Under the pieces are notes generated by a model. That model saw nothing but the letters and a program-made list of their open reading frames with translations, ran no database searches and was not told where the DNA came from. A stretch of DNA of 64,000 nt, taken from positions 186,001 through 250,000 of the forward strand of contig JAEZYU010000061.1 of the NCBI GenBank assembly GCA_023418915.1. Reading direction: 5' to 3'. Positions 26,080 to 34,376 of this stretch are shown in pieces (the stretch's first letter is position 1; every line of letters begins with the position of its first letter). The DNA is from Bacillota bacterium. GTDB taxonomy: Bacteria; Bacillota; Clostridia; Acetivibrionales; DTU013. The translations under genes were made by a program, and so were the position numbers.

Positions 26080-26342
26080 TTTAATACGGCAGGTACAAGA
26101 CCAGTGCAAAAAATATCGATTAATGTGTGCCTCTTAAACGTGCCTCTAAAGTAAAGACGAATCATTTCCTGCAATAAACGTACATAATTCAGTATTCCGC
26201 TAAATTATCTGTATTATTTAACATTATAACGCTCATGCCTTGCAGGACTACACACATTAGTTAAAAAAATTCACAGTCTCCTCGTTTTATTAATCAGCCG
26301 GCCATCTGTTCAGAAATGGCAGTGCGGCAAGAGAGCATTCCC

Positions 26343-26440
26343 CTGCCGCACCTTTCAGTCTACCGCACGCTATATTCTGCCGCACCTTTCAGTCCACCGT
26401 ACGCTATATTCTGCCGCACCTTTCAATCCGCACAGTTCAC
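26343..26440. repeat. 34-bp tandem repeat, about 2.6 units, with degenerate extension
   Basis: CTGCCGCACCTTTCAGTC followed by an ACCG.ACGCTATATT block begins at 26343, 26377 and 26411. Looser copies of the same words continue to about 26530, just past the cysK 3' end. Confidence 0.9.
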
Positions 26441-26563
26441 AGCGCTCTGCAGTCCACTGTACACTACAGTTTACTGCGCCCTATCCTCCCCCGCACCATT
26501 CAATCTGCTGCGTCCTACATCCTGCCGTACCATATGCCATATTGACTACTGTGGCATCCCGGG

Positions 26564-27499
26564 TCATTCATCATGGAACAGTGCAGTAGACAGGTATCTT
26601 TCACCCGAATCCGGCAGCAGCACCACAATATTCTTACCCTTGTTCTCCGGCCGCTTTGCAAGCTGTAATGCCGCAAATGTTGCCGCGCCTGAGGATATGC
26701 CGACAAGCAGACCTTCGGTCCTCGCAAGGCTTCTGGCTGTCTCAAAGGCATCACTTTTCTTCACTGTGATCACCTCATCATAGACTCCGGTATCGAGCAC
26801 CTTCGGTACAAATCCTGCCCCAATTCCCTGAATGGCATGAGACCCTTTTGTACCGCCCGACAATACAGGCGAATCAAAAGGCTCCACAGCAACGATCTTC
26901 ACATCGGGCTTTTTCTTCTTCAGGACCTCACCAACACCGGTGATGGTACCGCCGGTACCTACTCCTGCCACAAATACGTCTATTTGTCCGTCAGTATCTC
27001 TCCAGATCTCTTCCGCAGTCGTATTCCTGTGTATCTCTGGATTTGCCGGATTTTCAAACTGCTGGGGGATGAATGAATTCGGTATATCCTTCGCCAATTC
27101 CTCAGCCTTTCTTATTGCGCCCGGCATCCCCTCAGAGCCGGGTGTCAGTACCAGTTCTGCCCCAAAGGCTTTCATCAGGTTCCTTCTTTCAATGCTGAAT
27201 GTATCGGGCAGAGTGATTATCAGCCTGTATCCTCTGGCTGCTGCGACAAAGGACAGAGCAATACCTGTGTTGCCGCTGGTCGGTTCAATAATGACAGTAT
27301 CCTTATTGATCAGTCCTCTGTCCTCCGCATCCTTGATCATTGCATATCCTATCCTGTCCTTTACGCTGGATGCAGGATTGAAGTACTCTACCTTGGCGAT
27401 TATCCTGGCATCCAGACCGTTTTCTCTATTGTAGCCGGTCAGCTCAAGCATTGGTGTGTTCCCTATCAATTCCGTCAAGCTTTTATAAATCTGAGTCAT
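26564..27499 (-). CDS. cysK: Cysteine synthase (O-acetylserine sulfhydrylase)
   Basis: 311 residues, a PLP enzyme of fold type II that makes cysteine from O-acetylserine and sulfide. The PLP lysine lies in NPASSVKDRIG near residues 41-51. The substrate loop is PTSGNTGIALS and the phosphate-binding loop GTGGTITGVGE. The C-terminal serine site is GISSGAA. The start at 27499 follows GGGAGGGTTTATT; an upstream TTG/ATG extension is not supported. It is the third gene, after a large repeat spacer, of the series Rrf2 regulator, metY, cysK on the minus strand, pointing to CymR-like control of sulfur assimilation. Confidence 0.95.
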   Translation of the reverse strand: MTQIYKSLTELIGNTPMLELTGYNRENGLDARIIAKVEYFNPASSVKDRIGYAMIKDAEDRGLINKDTVIIEPTSGNTGIALSFVAAARGYRLIITLPDTFSIERRNLMKAFGAELVLTPGSEGMPGAIRKAEELAKDIPNSFIPQQFENPANPEIHRNTTAEEIWRDTDGQIDVFVAGVGTGGTITGVGEVLKKKKPDVKIVAVEPFDSPVLSGGTKGSHAIQGIGAGFVPKVLDTGVYDEVITVKKSDAFETARSLARTEGLLVGISSGAATFAALQLAKRPENKGKNIVVLLPDSGERYLSTALFHDE

Positions 27500-27599
27500 A
27501 ATAAACCCTCCCATCTGATATTTTCATAAACTACATTACACTATCCTGATTTATTCGCTTCTAAAATCAAATTCACTGTTTTATGACTTTATATTTCTT

Positions 27600-27862
27600 C
27601 AGATAAATCCGATTCCAAGTCTGAGTCAGCTTCTGAGTCCAAATCAGCTTCCAAGTCTGAGTCAGCTTCTAAGTCCAGACCAACTGCTAAGTCTGTGTCG
27701 GCTTCTGAGTCCAGATCAGCTTTAGACTCTGATTGCTATCTTATATGATCGGCTTCTAAGTCCGGACCAACTGCTAAGTCTATCCAGCTTCTGAGTTCAG
27801 ATCAGCTTCAGACTCTGATTGCTATCTTATGTGATCAGCCTCTGAGTCCGATCCAACGCCTA
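27600..27862. repeat. Nested repeat: 18-bp units within an 86-bp period
   Basis: Degenerate 18-bp units built on TCAGCTTCTGAGTCCAGA fill the region. Superimposed on them, a block containing GACTCTGATTGCTATCTTAT occurs twice, 86 bp apart. It occupies most of the 391-bp gap between metY and cysK, so any read-through transcript from metY to cysK would carry it. Confidence 0.88.
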
Positions 27863-27890
27863 TTTCAACAGCACTTCTTCATCAGCCAAT

Positions 27891-29180
27891 TTATGATGAA
27901 GCCTTTACCAGTGCCTGCTCCAGATCAAAAATAAGATCATCGGCATCCTCTATGCCTATCGAAAGCCTTATCTGATCGGGCGTTACCCCTGCCGCCTTCT
28001 GTTCCTCCGAAGATAGCTGTGCATGGGTGGTAGTTGCCGGATGTATCACAAGAGATTTTGCATCCGCAACATTTGCAAGCAGAGAGAATATTTTTAAGCT
28101 GTCAATAAATTTCACCGCTGCATCAAGTCCGCCTATGATACCAAAGGTGAATATGGAGCCTGCCCCCCTTGGCATATATTTTTCAGCAAGCGTATGATAT
28201 TTGTTACCCTCAAGGCCCGGATAGTTAATCCATGCGACCTGATGGTGATTGTTAAGGTATTCTGCAATTTTTTTCGTATTCTCTACGTGCTTTGCAACCC
28301 TCAATGACAGTGTTTCAAGGCCCTGCAGCAGAAGGAATGAGTTAAAGGGGCTGATGGCTGCTCCTGTATCTCTGAGCAGCTGCACTCTTATCTTTGTCAC
28401 ATATGCGGCAGCGCCCACATCCCTTGCATAGGCAACTCCGTTATAGCTCGGATCAGGTTCGGTCATGCCGGGGAATTTTCCGCTTCCGATCCAGTCGAAT
28501 TTCCCGCTGTCAACTATCACGCCTCCTATTGATGTGCCATGTCCTCCTATAAATTTTGTAGCCGAATGTACCACCACATCAGCTCCGTATTCTATCGGGC
28601 GGATGAGATACGGAGTACCGAAAGTATTGTCTACTATAAGCGGTATCCTGCTTTCATGTGCGATATCGGCGACAGCCTCAATATCTGTTATGTTAATTCC
28701 AGGGTTCCCTAATGTTTCAATATAGACTGCCTTTGTTTTTTCATTAATTGCTCTTCTAAAATTCTCAGGATCATCCGGATCAACAAAAATCGTTTTGATC
28801 CCCAGTCTGGGAAGTGTTACCGAAAAGAGGTTGTATGTACCTCCGTAAAGTGTACCGGCAGCTACGATCTCATCACCCGCACCGGCAATATTCAGTACAG
28901 CATATGTGATCGCAGCAGATCCCGAAGCTACGGCAAGCGCTGCAACTCCTCCTTCCAGAGCAGCCATTCTCTGTTCGAATACATCATTTGTCGGATTCAT
29001 TATCCGCGTGTAAATATTCCCCATTTCCTTCAGAGCAAACAGATTCGCTCCATGCTCAGCGTCCCTGAAGACATATGACGTAGTCTGATATATGGGGACC
29101 GCTCTGGATCCGGTTGCCGGATCGGGCTTCTGTCCCGCATGCACCTGCAGTGTATCAAATCCAAGTTTCCTTTCATTCAT
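27891..29180 (-). CDS. metY: O-acetylhomoserine sulfhydrylase (aminocarboxypropyltransferase)
   Basis: 429 residues, a Cys/Met-metabolism PLP enzyme of fold type I. The PLP lysine lies in HSATKFIGGHG. YQTTSYVF, ASGSAAITYAVL and LVIHPATTTHAQL, together with the length (about 430 rather than 380 for MetB/MetC), point to MetY, which makes homocysteine from O-acetylhomoserine and sulfide. The MetA at 53893 carries the acetyl-CoA specificity residue, so substrate supply agrees. Its start codon overlaps the stop of an eight-codon leader ORF produced by a 23-bp duplication of the ribosome site. It lies downstream of an Rrf2 regulator. Confidence 0.94.
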   Translation of the reverse strand: MNERKLGFDTLQVHAGQKPDPATGSRAVPIYQTTSYVFRDAEHGANLFALKEMGNIYTRIMNPTNDVFEQRMAALEGGVAALAVASGSAAITYAVLNIAGAGDEIVAAGTLYGGTYNLFSVTLPRLGIKTIFVDPDDPENFRRAINEKTKAVYIETLGNPGINITDIEAVADIAHESRIPLIVDNTFGTPYLIRPIEYGADVVVHSATKFIGGHGTSIGGVIVDSGKFDWIGSGKFPGMTEPDPSYNGVAYARDVGAAAYVTKIRVQLLRDTGAAISPFNSFLLLQGLETLSLRVAKHVENTKKIAEYLNNHHQVAWINYPGLEGNKYHTLAEKYMPRGAGSIFTFGIIGGLDAAVKFIDSLKIFSLLANVADAKSLVIHPATTTHAQLSSEEQKAAGVTPDQIRLSIGIEDADDLIFDLEQALVKASS

Positions 29181-29221
29181 AAGCTACCTCCTGCAATTTT
29201 CATAAGCTACCTCCTGCAATT
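29176..29221 (-). promoter_or_regulatory. 23-bp duplicated ribosome site creating an eight-codon leader ORF before metY
   Basis: Two identical 23-bp units (29176-29198 and 29199-29221) each hold GCAGGAGGTAGCTTATGAA on the minus strand. The upstream unit starts an ORF at 29203 encoding MKIAGGSL, whose TGA overlaps the metY ATG (29180). The leader codons contain the metY ribosome site. Translation of the leader should affect metY initiation. Confidence 0.75.
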
Positions 29222-29327
29222 ACTGTTCTAATGTAAAACATTTCAATATAATTAATTCCTTATTAAACATATGGTTTTAGTCGGTTATATCGCCCCATTA
29301 TCTGTCATCTTGCTAAAATACAAAAAA

Positions 29328-29774
29328 TCAAATAAAGTACATATCCACCTCTTCACCCACCAACCTTTTATACTCGTCAGTAAGGCTTCCAAGTGATATC
29401 GAATCTGCCACCTTGTTTAGGCATTCATTCATCTTATCCCACACATTGAGCTTTATACATTTCAATACAGTTCCTTCTACAGACGCAGCATCGACCTCCT
29501 CATCAGCAACAGACAAGTCTCCTTCAAGTGCTCTCAGGATCGTCCCCACCATGATGTCCGAAGGAGCCTCTGCCAATATATACCCACCCTGAGCACCTTT
29601 AACACTCTTGACCAGACCCGATTTTCTCAGTGTCGAAAAAACCTGCTCAAGGTAACTTACAGAAATGTTCTGTCGCTGTGCTATATTGTACAGCGAAACA
29701 TGATCACCTGTTGAATGGATCGCAAGATCCAGCATTGCTCTCAAACCGTATCTTCCTTTAGTGGATAGCTTCAT
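29328..29774 (-). CDS. Rrf2-family regulator, CymR-like
   Basis: 148 residues. The winged helix at the N-terminus (MKLSTKGRYGLRAMLDLA; SVSYLEQVFSTLRKSGLVKS; GAQGGYIL) is typical of Rrf2. Only two cysteines are present in the region that holds three Fe-S ligands in IscR (LKCIKLNVWDKMNECL), so a classical IscR cluster is unlikely. Its position upstream of metY and cysK suggests a CymR-like repressor of cysteine and methionine supply. CymR in Bacillus works in complex with CysK, which is encoded nearby. A possible promoter (TTGACA 29899-29894, TATAAT 29878-29873) has a short 15-bp spacer. The ATG follows AGGAGGAAACA. Confidence 0.87.
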   Translation of the reverse strand: MKLSTKGRYGLRAMLDLAIHSTGDHVSLYNIAQRQNISVSYLEQVFSTLRKSGLVKSVKGAQGGYILAEAPSDIMVGTILRALEGDLSVADEEVDAASVEGTVLKCIKLNVWDKMNECLNKVADSISLGSLTDEYKRLVGEEVDMYFI

Positions 29775-30043
29775 TGTTTCCTCCTTACTGTCCTGCCGAT
29801 TAATTATGACCGGTTAAATCCAATCAATTAATTTCGATGAATTATCTCCCACTATTCCTATATGTTTAATATATTATACTATGCTCCTTTATGTGTCAAT
29901 ACTTTATTATAAAAATAATAAGAAATTACATATGTGATGAGTATTATTTCTCACCAGATAGATTTTATGGGAATGCGTATAAAACAAAATCAGAAAACAA
30001 AAGAACCGTCCCCTGTAGTATAATTGAATAAGAGGTGAGCAGA

Positions 30044-30763
30044 ATGAAATCATACGCATGTGTGACAGGGGCCGACAGAGGCCTCGGCTATGAGCTGGCC
30101 AAAGGCTTGCTCGAAAATGGGTATACCGTATTTGCAGGACGTTACAACAGGGATTGGAAGCTGCTCGATGAACTGAGCGAAGCTTATCCTGACAGCCTTT
30201 TCGCTGTGGATCTGGACGTATCCGAAAATTCTAGCGTGAAGGCGGCGGCAGAATTTATCAAGTCGAAGACAGACACACTGGAGGTACTGATCAACAACAG
30301 CGCCATATCAGGGGATAATGACAGCACAATATTTGATCAGCTGGATTTTGACGAAATGATCAGGGTCTTCAATGTAAACTGCCTTGGTGCTACAAGGGTG
30401 ACAAATGCACTTATCCAACTGGTGATGAAGGGCAACAAAAAGCTGATCATGAATATATCCTCCGAGGCCGGCAGCATAGGTACCTGCTACAGGAAAGGCT
30501 GGTTTGCCTACTGCACCTCAAAGGCGGCATTGAATATGCAGTCCGCCATTGTACATAATAATTTGAAGGAAGCAGGCGGGCAGGTCATCCTGATACATCC
30601 AGGCTGGATGAAGGGCTGGCTGTCAGGCAAATACCATGATGAAGCACCGCTGACTCCGGATATTCCGGCAAAGAAGCTGATTGGTATCATCAACGATCCG
30701 GAACAATATAAAGGAGAAAGACCCGCTTACATCGATTACGAAGGGAATAAGTGGGAATTTTGA
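30044..30763 (+). CDS. Short-chain dehydrogenase/reductase
   Basis: 239 residues, classical Rossmann-fold SDR. The NAD(P) loop is TGADRGLGYELA near residues 9-20, the NNSAISG loop corresponds to NNAG, and the active site is YCTSK with the upstream Ser in NISSEAGS. The substrate is unknown; it reduces or oxidises a carbonyl/hydroxyl pair. The ATG at 30044 follows AGAGGTGAGCAGA; the in-frame GTG at 30035 overlaps that ribosome site and is unlikely. It is followed by repeat-rich spacer and a ThuA-domain gene on the same strand. Two more SDR genes lie at 50-52 kb. Confidence 0.88.
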   Translation: MKSYACVTGADRGLGYELAKGLLENGYTVFAGRYNRDWKLLDELSEAYPDSLFAVDLDVSENSSVKAAAEFIKSKTDTLEVLINNSAISGDNDSTIFDQLDFDEMIRVFNVNCLGATRVTNALIQLVMKGNKKLIMNISSEAGSIGTCYRKGWFAYCTSKAALNMQSAIVHNNLKEAGGQVILIHPGWMKGWLSGKYHDEAPLTPDIPAKKLIGIINDPEQYKGERPAYIDYEGNKWEF

Positions 30764-30772
30764 CAGGTGTCC

Positions 30773-30838
30773 CAGCATTTCACGGGTTCAACATACTAAC
30801 AGGGTCAGCATTTCACAGGATCGATACTAACAGCAGGA
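30773..30838. repeat. 33-bp imperfect tandem duplication
   Basis: CAGCATTTCAC followed by GGTTCAACATACTAACAGG occurs at 30773 and, in altered form, at 30806. It lies just after the SDR stop codon. Confidence 0.75.
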
Positions 30839-30915
30839 TCAACACCCGAAAATGATTGTTGGATCCTAAACAAAGACTACCTGCAATAAACGACTAATAG
30901 ATGAGAGGCGTTATT

Positions 30916-31539
30916 ATGAATAACAAAAAGGCAATTGTGATCGGAAATTATACAAATGTGGCATATCATCCTTTAAAAGGCCCCGACAAGGAGCTGGCAG
31001 AAATCCTCGTGGATTTTAAAACCGAGTTCACCGAGGATTATGACCGGTTCAAAAGCTCCAGTCTCAGTTCATATGACCTTTGTGTTTCATATACGGAAGA
31101 CAGGCTCGGTGACGAACAAGCAGCTGGGCTTCTGACATATGTTCTCAACGGCGGCGGCCTGCTCGCAATTCATACCGGGATAGCAGTACAGGCACGCTAT
31201 GAGGCGGCGCATCTCATAGGCGCCAGATTCAAATCACATCCGGATCAGAAGGTGCTTACATACAAACCGACGGCAGCAGACCATATCATCACGGAAGGTG
31301 TCGGTAGCTTTGCAATAATGGAAGAGCCTTATCAATTCGATCTGGATAATCTCATAGAAACGACTACATTGCTGGAGTATGAGTCGGAAGGCAGACAGTG
31401 GCCGGCAGCTTGGGCGCACAAATATGGTCTCGGCAAAGTAGTATACCTGTCGCCGGGACATCAAGCGGCCTCTTTCAGGGAGCCCGAATACAGAAAGCTG
31501 ATCCTAAGAGGCGCACTCTGGGCAGCAGGATCGTTATGA
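30916..31539 (+). CDS. ThuA-like domain protein
   Basis: 207 residues of the ThuA / glutamine-amidotransferase-like fold. Visible signatures are LLTYVLNGGGLLAIHTGIAV, the histidine in AHLIGARFKSHP, and the C-terminal WAHKYGLGKVVYLSPGH. Family members occur in sugar and trehalose metabolism loci and lack the amidotransferase Cys. The activity is not established for most. The ATG follows AGAGGCGTTATT. An upstream ATG at 30901 lacks a site. It may form a loose transcription unit with the preceding SDR gene, which would fit a sugar-oxidation role, but that is inference. Confidence 0.82.
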   Translation: MNNKKAIVIGNYTNVAYHPLKGPDKELAEILVDFKTEFTEDYDRFKSSSLSSYDLCVSYTEDRLGDEQAAGLLTYVLNGGGLLAIHTGIAVQARYEAAHLIGARFKSHPDQKVLTYKPTAADHIITEGVGSFAIMEEPYQFDLDNLIETTTLLEYESEGRQWPAAWAHKYGLGKVVYLSPGHQAASFREPEYRKLILRGALWAAGSL

Positions 31540-31630
31540 AGCTGTTCCTTTAATCATTCAAAGCCCGACTTAACGCCTGGGGTATACATGAAATCACTTA
31601 TTGCATAAAATCTCATTACATCATCGGCGT

Positions 31631-31685
31631 TTTAATGAGGCGGGCAGCAAGCAAGTATTGCTGTCCGCCTTTGCATGCCGGGACA
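31631..31685. repeat. Hairpin element related to 25531-25585
   Basis: CGTTTTAATGAGGCGGGCAG followed by CAAGCAAGTATTGCTGTCC and GCCTTTGCATGCCGGGACA. GGGCAGCAA / TTGCTGTCC forms a 9-bp stem with one G-T pair. About three quarters of the bases match the block at 25531. The start resembles the inverted end of the palindrome-bounded element. Confidence 0.55.
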
Positions 31686-31713
31686 GGAAATATACTCAAT
31701 GTGCCAAGTAAAA

Positions 31714-32940
31714 TCATTGAGGCGGGATATCTGTTTTCTTATTCCTTTTCCTGATAGAGTAATACTTTCTCACCAGTCCGACGACCGGCTTTACTAAAGC
31801 CGGTTCCATATCAGCTGCGACTTCCCTGAGCTTCTCCCTTATGGGTATATGCTGCGGGCACACCTTCTCACATTTCCCGCATTGCTTGCACAGCGATGCA
31901 TATGAGGGCTTTCCGCTCAATAAACCTCCGGTGAAAGCAATGTACTGCCATTGAGCCCGTTTCGCCCTGAAAAAATGCTTGGTATTGTAATAGCTGAAGC
32001 AAAACGGTATGTCGACTCCTGCAGGGCAGGGCATGCAATAGCCGCAGCCTGTACAGCCGACCTTCATCAGACGGTAGTATTCTGATCTTGCTTTTTCATA
32101 TAACTGCAAATCTTGCTTTGTCAGCGTACCGGGCTGTACTGCATCCGCCAGCGAAGTATTTTCTTCTATCTGCGACTCTTCATTCATACCTGAAAGTACA
32201 GTTGTCACACCCGGCTGATCCCACAACCAGCGAAAAGCCCAGTCTGCCGGTGTTCTTTTGATTTCAGCCGAATCCCATATCCTCCGGATCTCCTGAGGCA
32301 TCCTCCTGACCAGAGAGCCTCCTCGCAGCGGCTCCATTATTACGACTCCGATCCCTTTTGAAGCAGCATGCTCCAGTCCTTCTCTTCCTGCCTGAAAATG
32401 CTCATCTATATAGTTATACTGTATCTGACACATATCCCACTGGTAATCGTCAATGATCGCCTTAAAATCTTCCTTGTCACCGTGATACGAAAACCCAAAG
32501 TGACCGATTCTTCCGTCCTTCTTCGCCTGTTCGGCAAACTCCCGGATACCAAGCCCTTTGAGCCTTTCCCACCCTCCGAAATCATTGAGAGCATGGAGCA
32601 GATAGTATTCAACATGCTCAGTGCGGAGCTTTTTTAGCTGATTGTTCAGTATATTGTTCATATCCTTCATGGAATGGACCATGAAGGGCGGAAGCTTTGT
32701 CGCTATTCTGACCTTGTCTCTGTATCCCTTTGCAAATATATCACCGAGTATGCTTTCACTCCTGCCTCCATGATAAATCAGTGATGTGTCGAAGTAGTTA
32801 ACGCCGCGTTCAACTGCCATCAGTATTTGTTTCTCAGTCCTATCCTGATCTATTCTGCCATTTGTATGAGGAAAGCGCATACATCCAAAGCCAAGTATGG
32901 ATATATTATCTCCCGTTTTTCCCATTTTTCTGTACTTCAT
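31714..32940 (-). CDS. Aldo/keto reductase with C-terminal ferredoxin-type Fe-S domain
   Basis: 408 residues. An aldo/keto reductase barrel (FDTSLIY, KLPP, YYLLHALND supplying Asp, Tyr, Lys and His of the catalytic tetrad) is fused to a ferredoxin-like tail. The first cluster motif is CTGCGYCMPCPAGVDIP and the second CKQCGKCEKVCPQHIP, enough for two 4Fe-4S clusters. This fusion is common in strict anaerobes and may couple carbonyl reduction to low-potential electrons. The ATG at 32940 follows CAGGAAAAT; an upstream ATG at 32982 has no site. It is preceded by a partial dispersed repeat. Confidence 0.9.
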   Translation of the reverse strand: MKYRKMGKTGDNISILGFGCMRFPHTNGRIDQDRTEKQILMAVERGVNYFDTSLIYHGGRSESILGDIFAKGYRDKVRIATKLPPFMVHSMKDMNNILNNQLKKLRTEHVEYYLLHALNDFGGWERLKGLGIREFAEQAKKDGRIGHFGFSYHGDKEDFKAIIDDYQWDMCQIQYNYIDEHFQAGREGLEHAASKGIGVVIMEPLRGGSLVRRMPQEIRRIWDSAEIKRTPADWAFRWLWDQPGVTTVLSGMNEESQIEENTSLADAVQPGTLTKQDLQLYEKARSEYYRLMKVGCTGCGYCMPCPAGVDIPFCFSYYNTKHFFRAKRAQWQYIAFTGGLLSGKPSYASLCKQCGKCEKVCPQHIPIREKLREVAADMEPALVKPVVGLVRKYYSIRKRNKKTDIPPQ

Positions 32941-33076
32941 ATTTTCCTGATCCCCCACATTATCTTTGCCGGCTGAGCCCATAATGCTATACAGCCGATG
33001 CTGTCACATGATGCTGCCTCATGACACCTCGCAGATGCTGCAGCAGAATATTTTGTACAGCCGGTCACATGTATAT

Positions 33077-33093
33077 ATTATAACGCATCGCTA
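33077..33093. repeat. Partial end of the CGTTATAACG dispersed element
   Basis: ATTATAACGCATCGCTA matches the left end of the element described at 3947. It lies between the aldo/keto reductase start and the phosphoesterase stop. Confidence 0.5.
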
Positions 33094-33102
33094 TATTACA
33101 GG

Positions 33103-33837
33103 TTACCTATTGTGCACAAATTCCCTCTCAGGCATCCTGACAGCAGTCAGTATACCGGTATTAAAGCAGCCTGTATCAATATTGACAGTATTGTTTCGCC
33201 AAAGGACCTTATCGATTATGGAATGGCCGTATATCACGGTCCTTCGGCCCCTGTACTCTGCAGCCCAGTCAAGCCTTTCGGGTCTGCCGTCCTCCAGCTG
33301 TCTGCCGGTGATGTCTCCATAAATTGCCATGGTCCTAATCTTGCCCTGCATTTTGCGATCCTGCGTATCCAAATTCTGCAGTTGCTCCTTAAGACCGGCA
33401 TGTGCTATCAGTATATCATCTCTTAATAATATTACGTAAGGCAATTCCTCAATAAAATCGACGACCTCACGGACAAAGCCAATTCCCTCAGTCTTTACGG
33501 CATCGATTGTCATCATGACCTCTTCCTTTGCCGGCGTGCCTTTCCTCAGCTTTTGCAAAAGCTTCTCCTCATGATTGCCCCTAACCGACCATGCTGTCCC
33601 ACTTCTGACGGCGTCTATCACAAGCTTTAATACCCTTACCGGTTCAGGGCCTCTGTCGGTGAAGTCACCTGTGAATATAAGGCATCGTCCTACGATTGGC
33701 CTGGCAATCAGTCCATTTTCAAAATCGACATCATACCCCAGCTTATCCAAAAGCTCCGTCAATTCCTTGAAGCATCCATGTATATCGCCTATGACATCGG
33801 CTTTTTCCGCATCTATCTTTTTATATAACCAGCTCAC
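33103..33837 (-). CDS. Metallophosphoesterase, PrpE/ApaH-like
   Basis: 244 residues, calcineurin-like phosphoesterase. The metal-binding set is complete: GDIHGCFKEL near 17-26, GDFTDRGPEPV near 56-66, RGNHEEKL near 85-92, AHAG and YGHS. It resembles Bacillus PrpE, which acts as a bis(5'-nucleosyl)-tetraphosphatase and a protein phosphatase influencing spore germination. Either activity is possible here. The ATG is preceded by AGAGGTGAGTATA. The gene stands alone between repeat-bearing gaps. Confidence 0.87.
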   Translation of the reverse strand: MSWLYKKIDAEKADVIGDIHGCFKELTELLDKLGYDVDFENGLIARPIVGRCLIFTGDFTDRGPEPVRVLKLVIDAVRSGTAWSVRGNHEEKLLQKLRKGTPAKEEVMMTIDAVKTEGIGFVREVVDFIEELPYVILLRDDILIAHAGLKEQLQNLDTQDRKMQGKIRTMAIYGDITGRQLEDGRPERLDWAAEYRGRRTVIYGHSIIDKVLWRNNTVNIDTGCFNTGILTAVRMPEREFVHNR

Positions 33838-34062
33838 TTATACTCACCTCTATTGTCATATCATGTCGCCGGCAGATCAATCAACTTCTTTGATCCTTCT
33901 TTATCATCTGCAAAATCCTTTGTAATATATGTCGCATTATAGGATAATAGTTATGATACTTTAGACTGGAAATCAGGAATCGATCACAAAAGAGCATAAT
34001 AACCTTTGTACGATTCATCAGAACGGAACATATCTTTACAATAAACAAGGGGGCAGCATGAC

Positions 34063-34269
34063 ATGGACGGTGAAGATGCACGAAAATTTGATACCATTAT
34101 ACGAAATTGCTTTAGTGACGGCTCTGACTATCATGAGCTAAGGCTGTCCGAGGACGAAGTAAGATACTTAACAGAAACCTATCCGAGCCTGAGGCTGGAG
34201 TACTTCGCAGATGACGGCAGTCCCGACAGCAAGCTCTGGTATAAGGTCTATAAGTACAAACCGAAATAG
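34063..34269 (+). CDS. Small hypothetical protein
   Basis: 68 residues, acidic N-terminal half and basic C-terminus (WYKVYKYKPK). No cysteines, membrane segment or signal peptide. The ATG follows GGGGGCAGCATGAC. A second ATG at 34058 in another frame gives only 27 codons. I do not recognise a family. Coding is supported by the ribosome site and the lack of a competing frame on either strand, nothing more. Confidence 0.55.
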   Translation: MDGEDARKFDTIIRNCFSDGSDYHELRLSEDEVRYLTETYPSLRLEYFADDGSPDSKLWYKVYKYKPK

Positions 34270-34376
34270 TCATACCACATCACCATGAAGGTCAGATGAA
34301 GACTGACTCCACATGACCATCCCCGCCGTAGTGCCCCGGGATGTCCCTGCGAAAGCCGACAAATAGCCTGCCTTGC

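Noticed and set aside
25895..26137. 80-codon plus-strand frame in the fur-cysK gap
   Set aside because: Covers the 38-bp tandem repeat, with no ribosome site and no recognisable family.
25570..26440. Tandem repeats as a possible CRISPR array
   Set aside because: Units are head to tail without unique spacers, each array has a different unit, and no cas genes are present.
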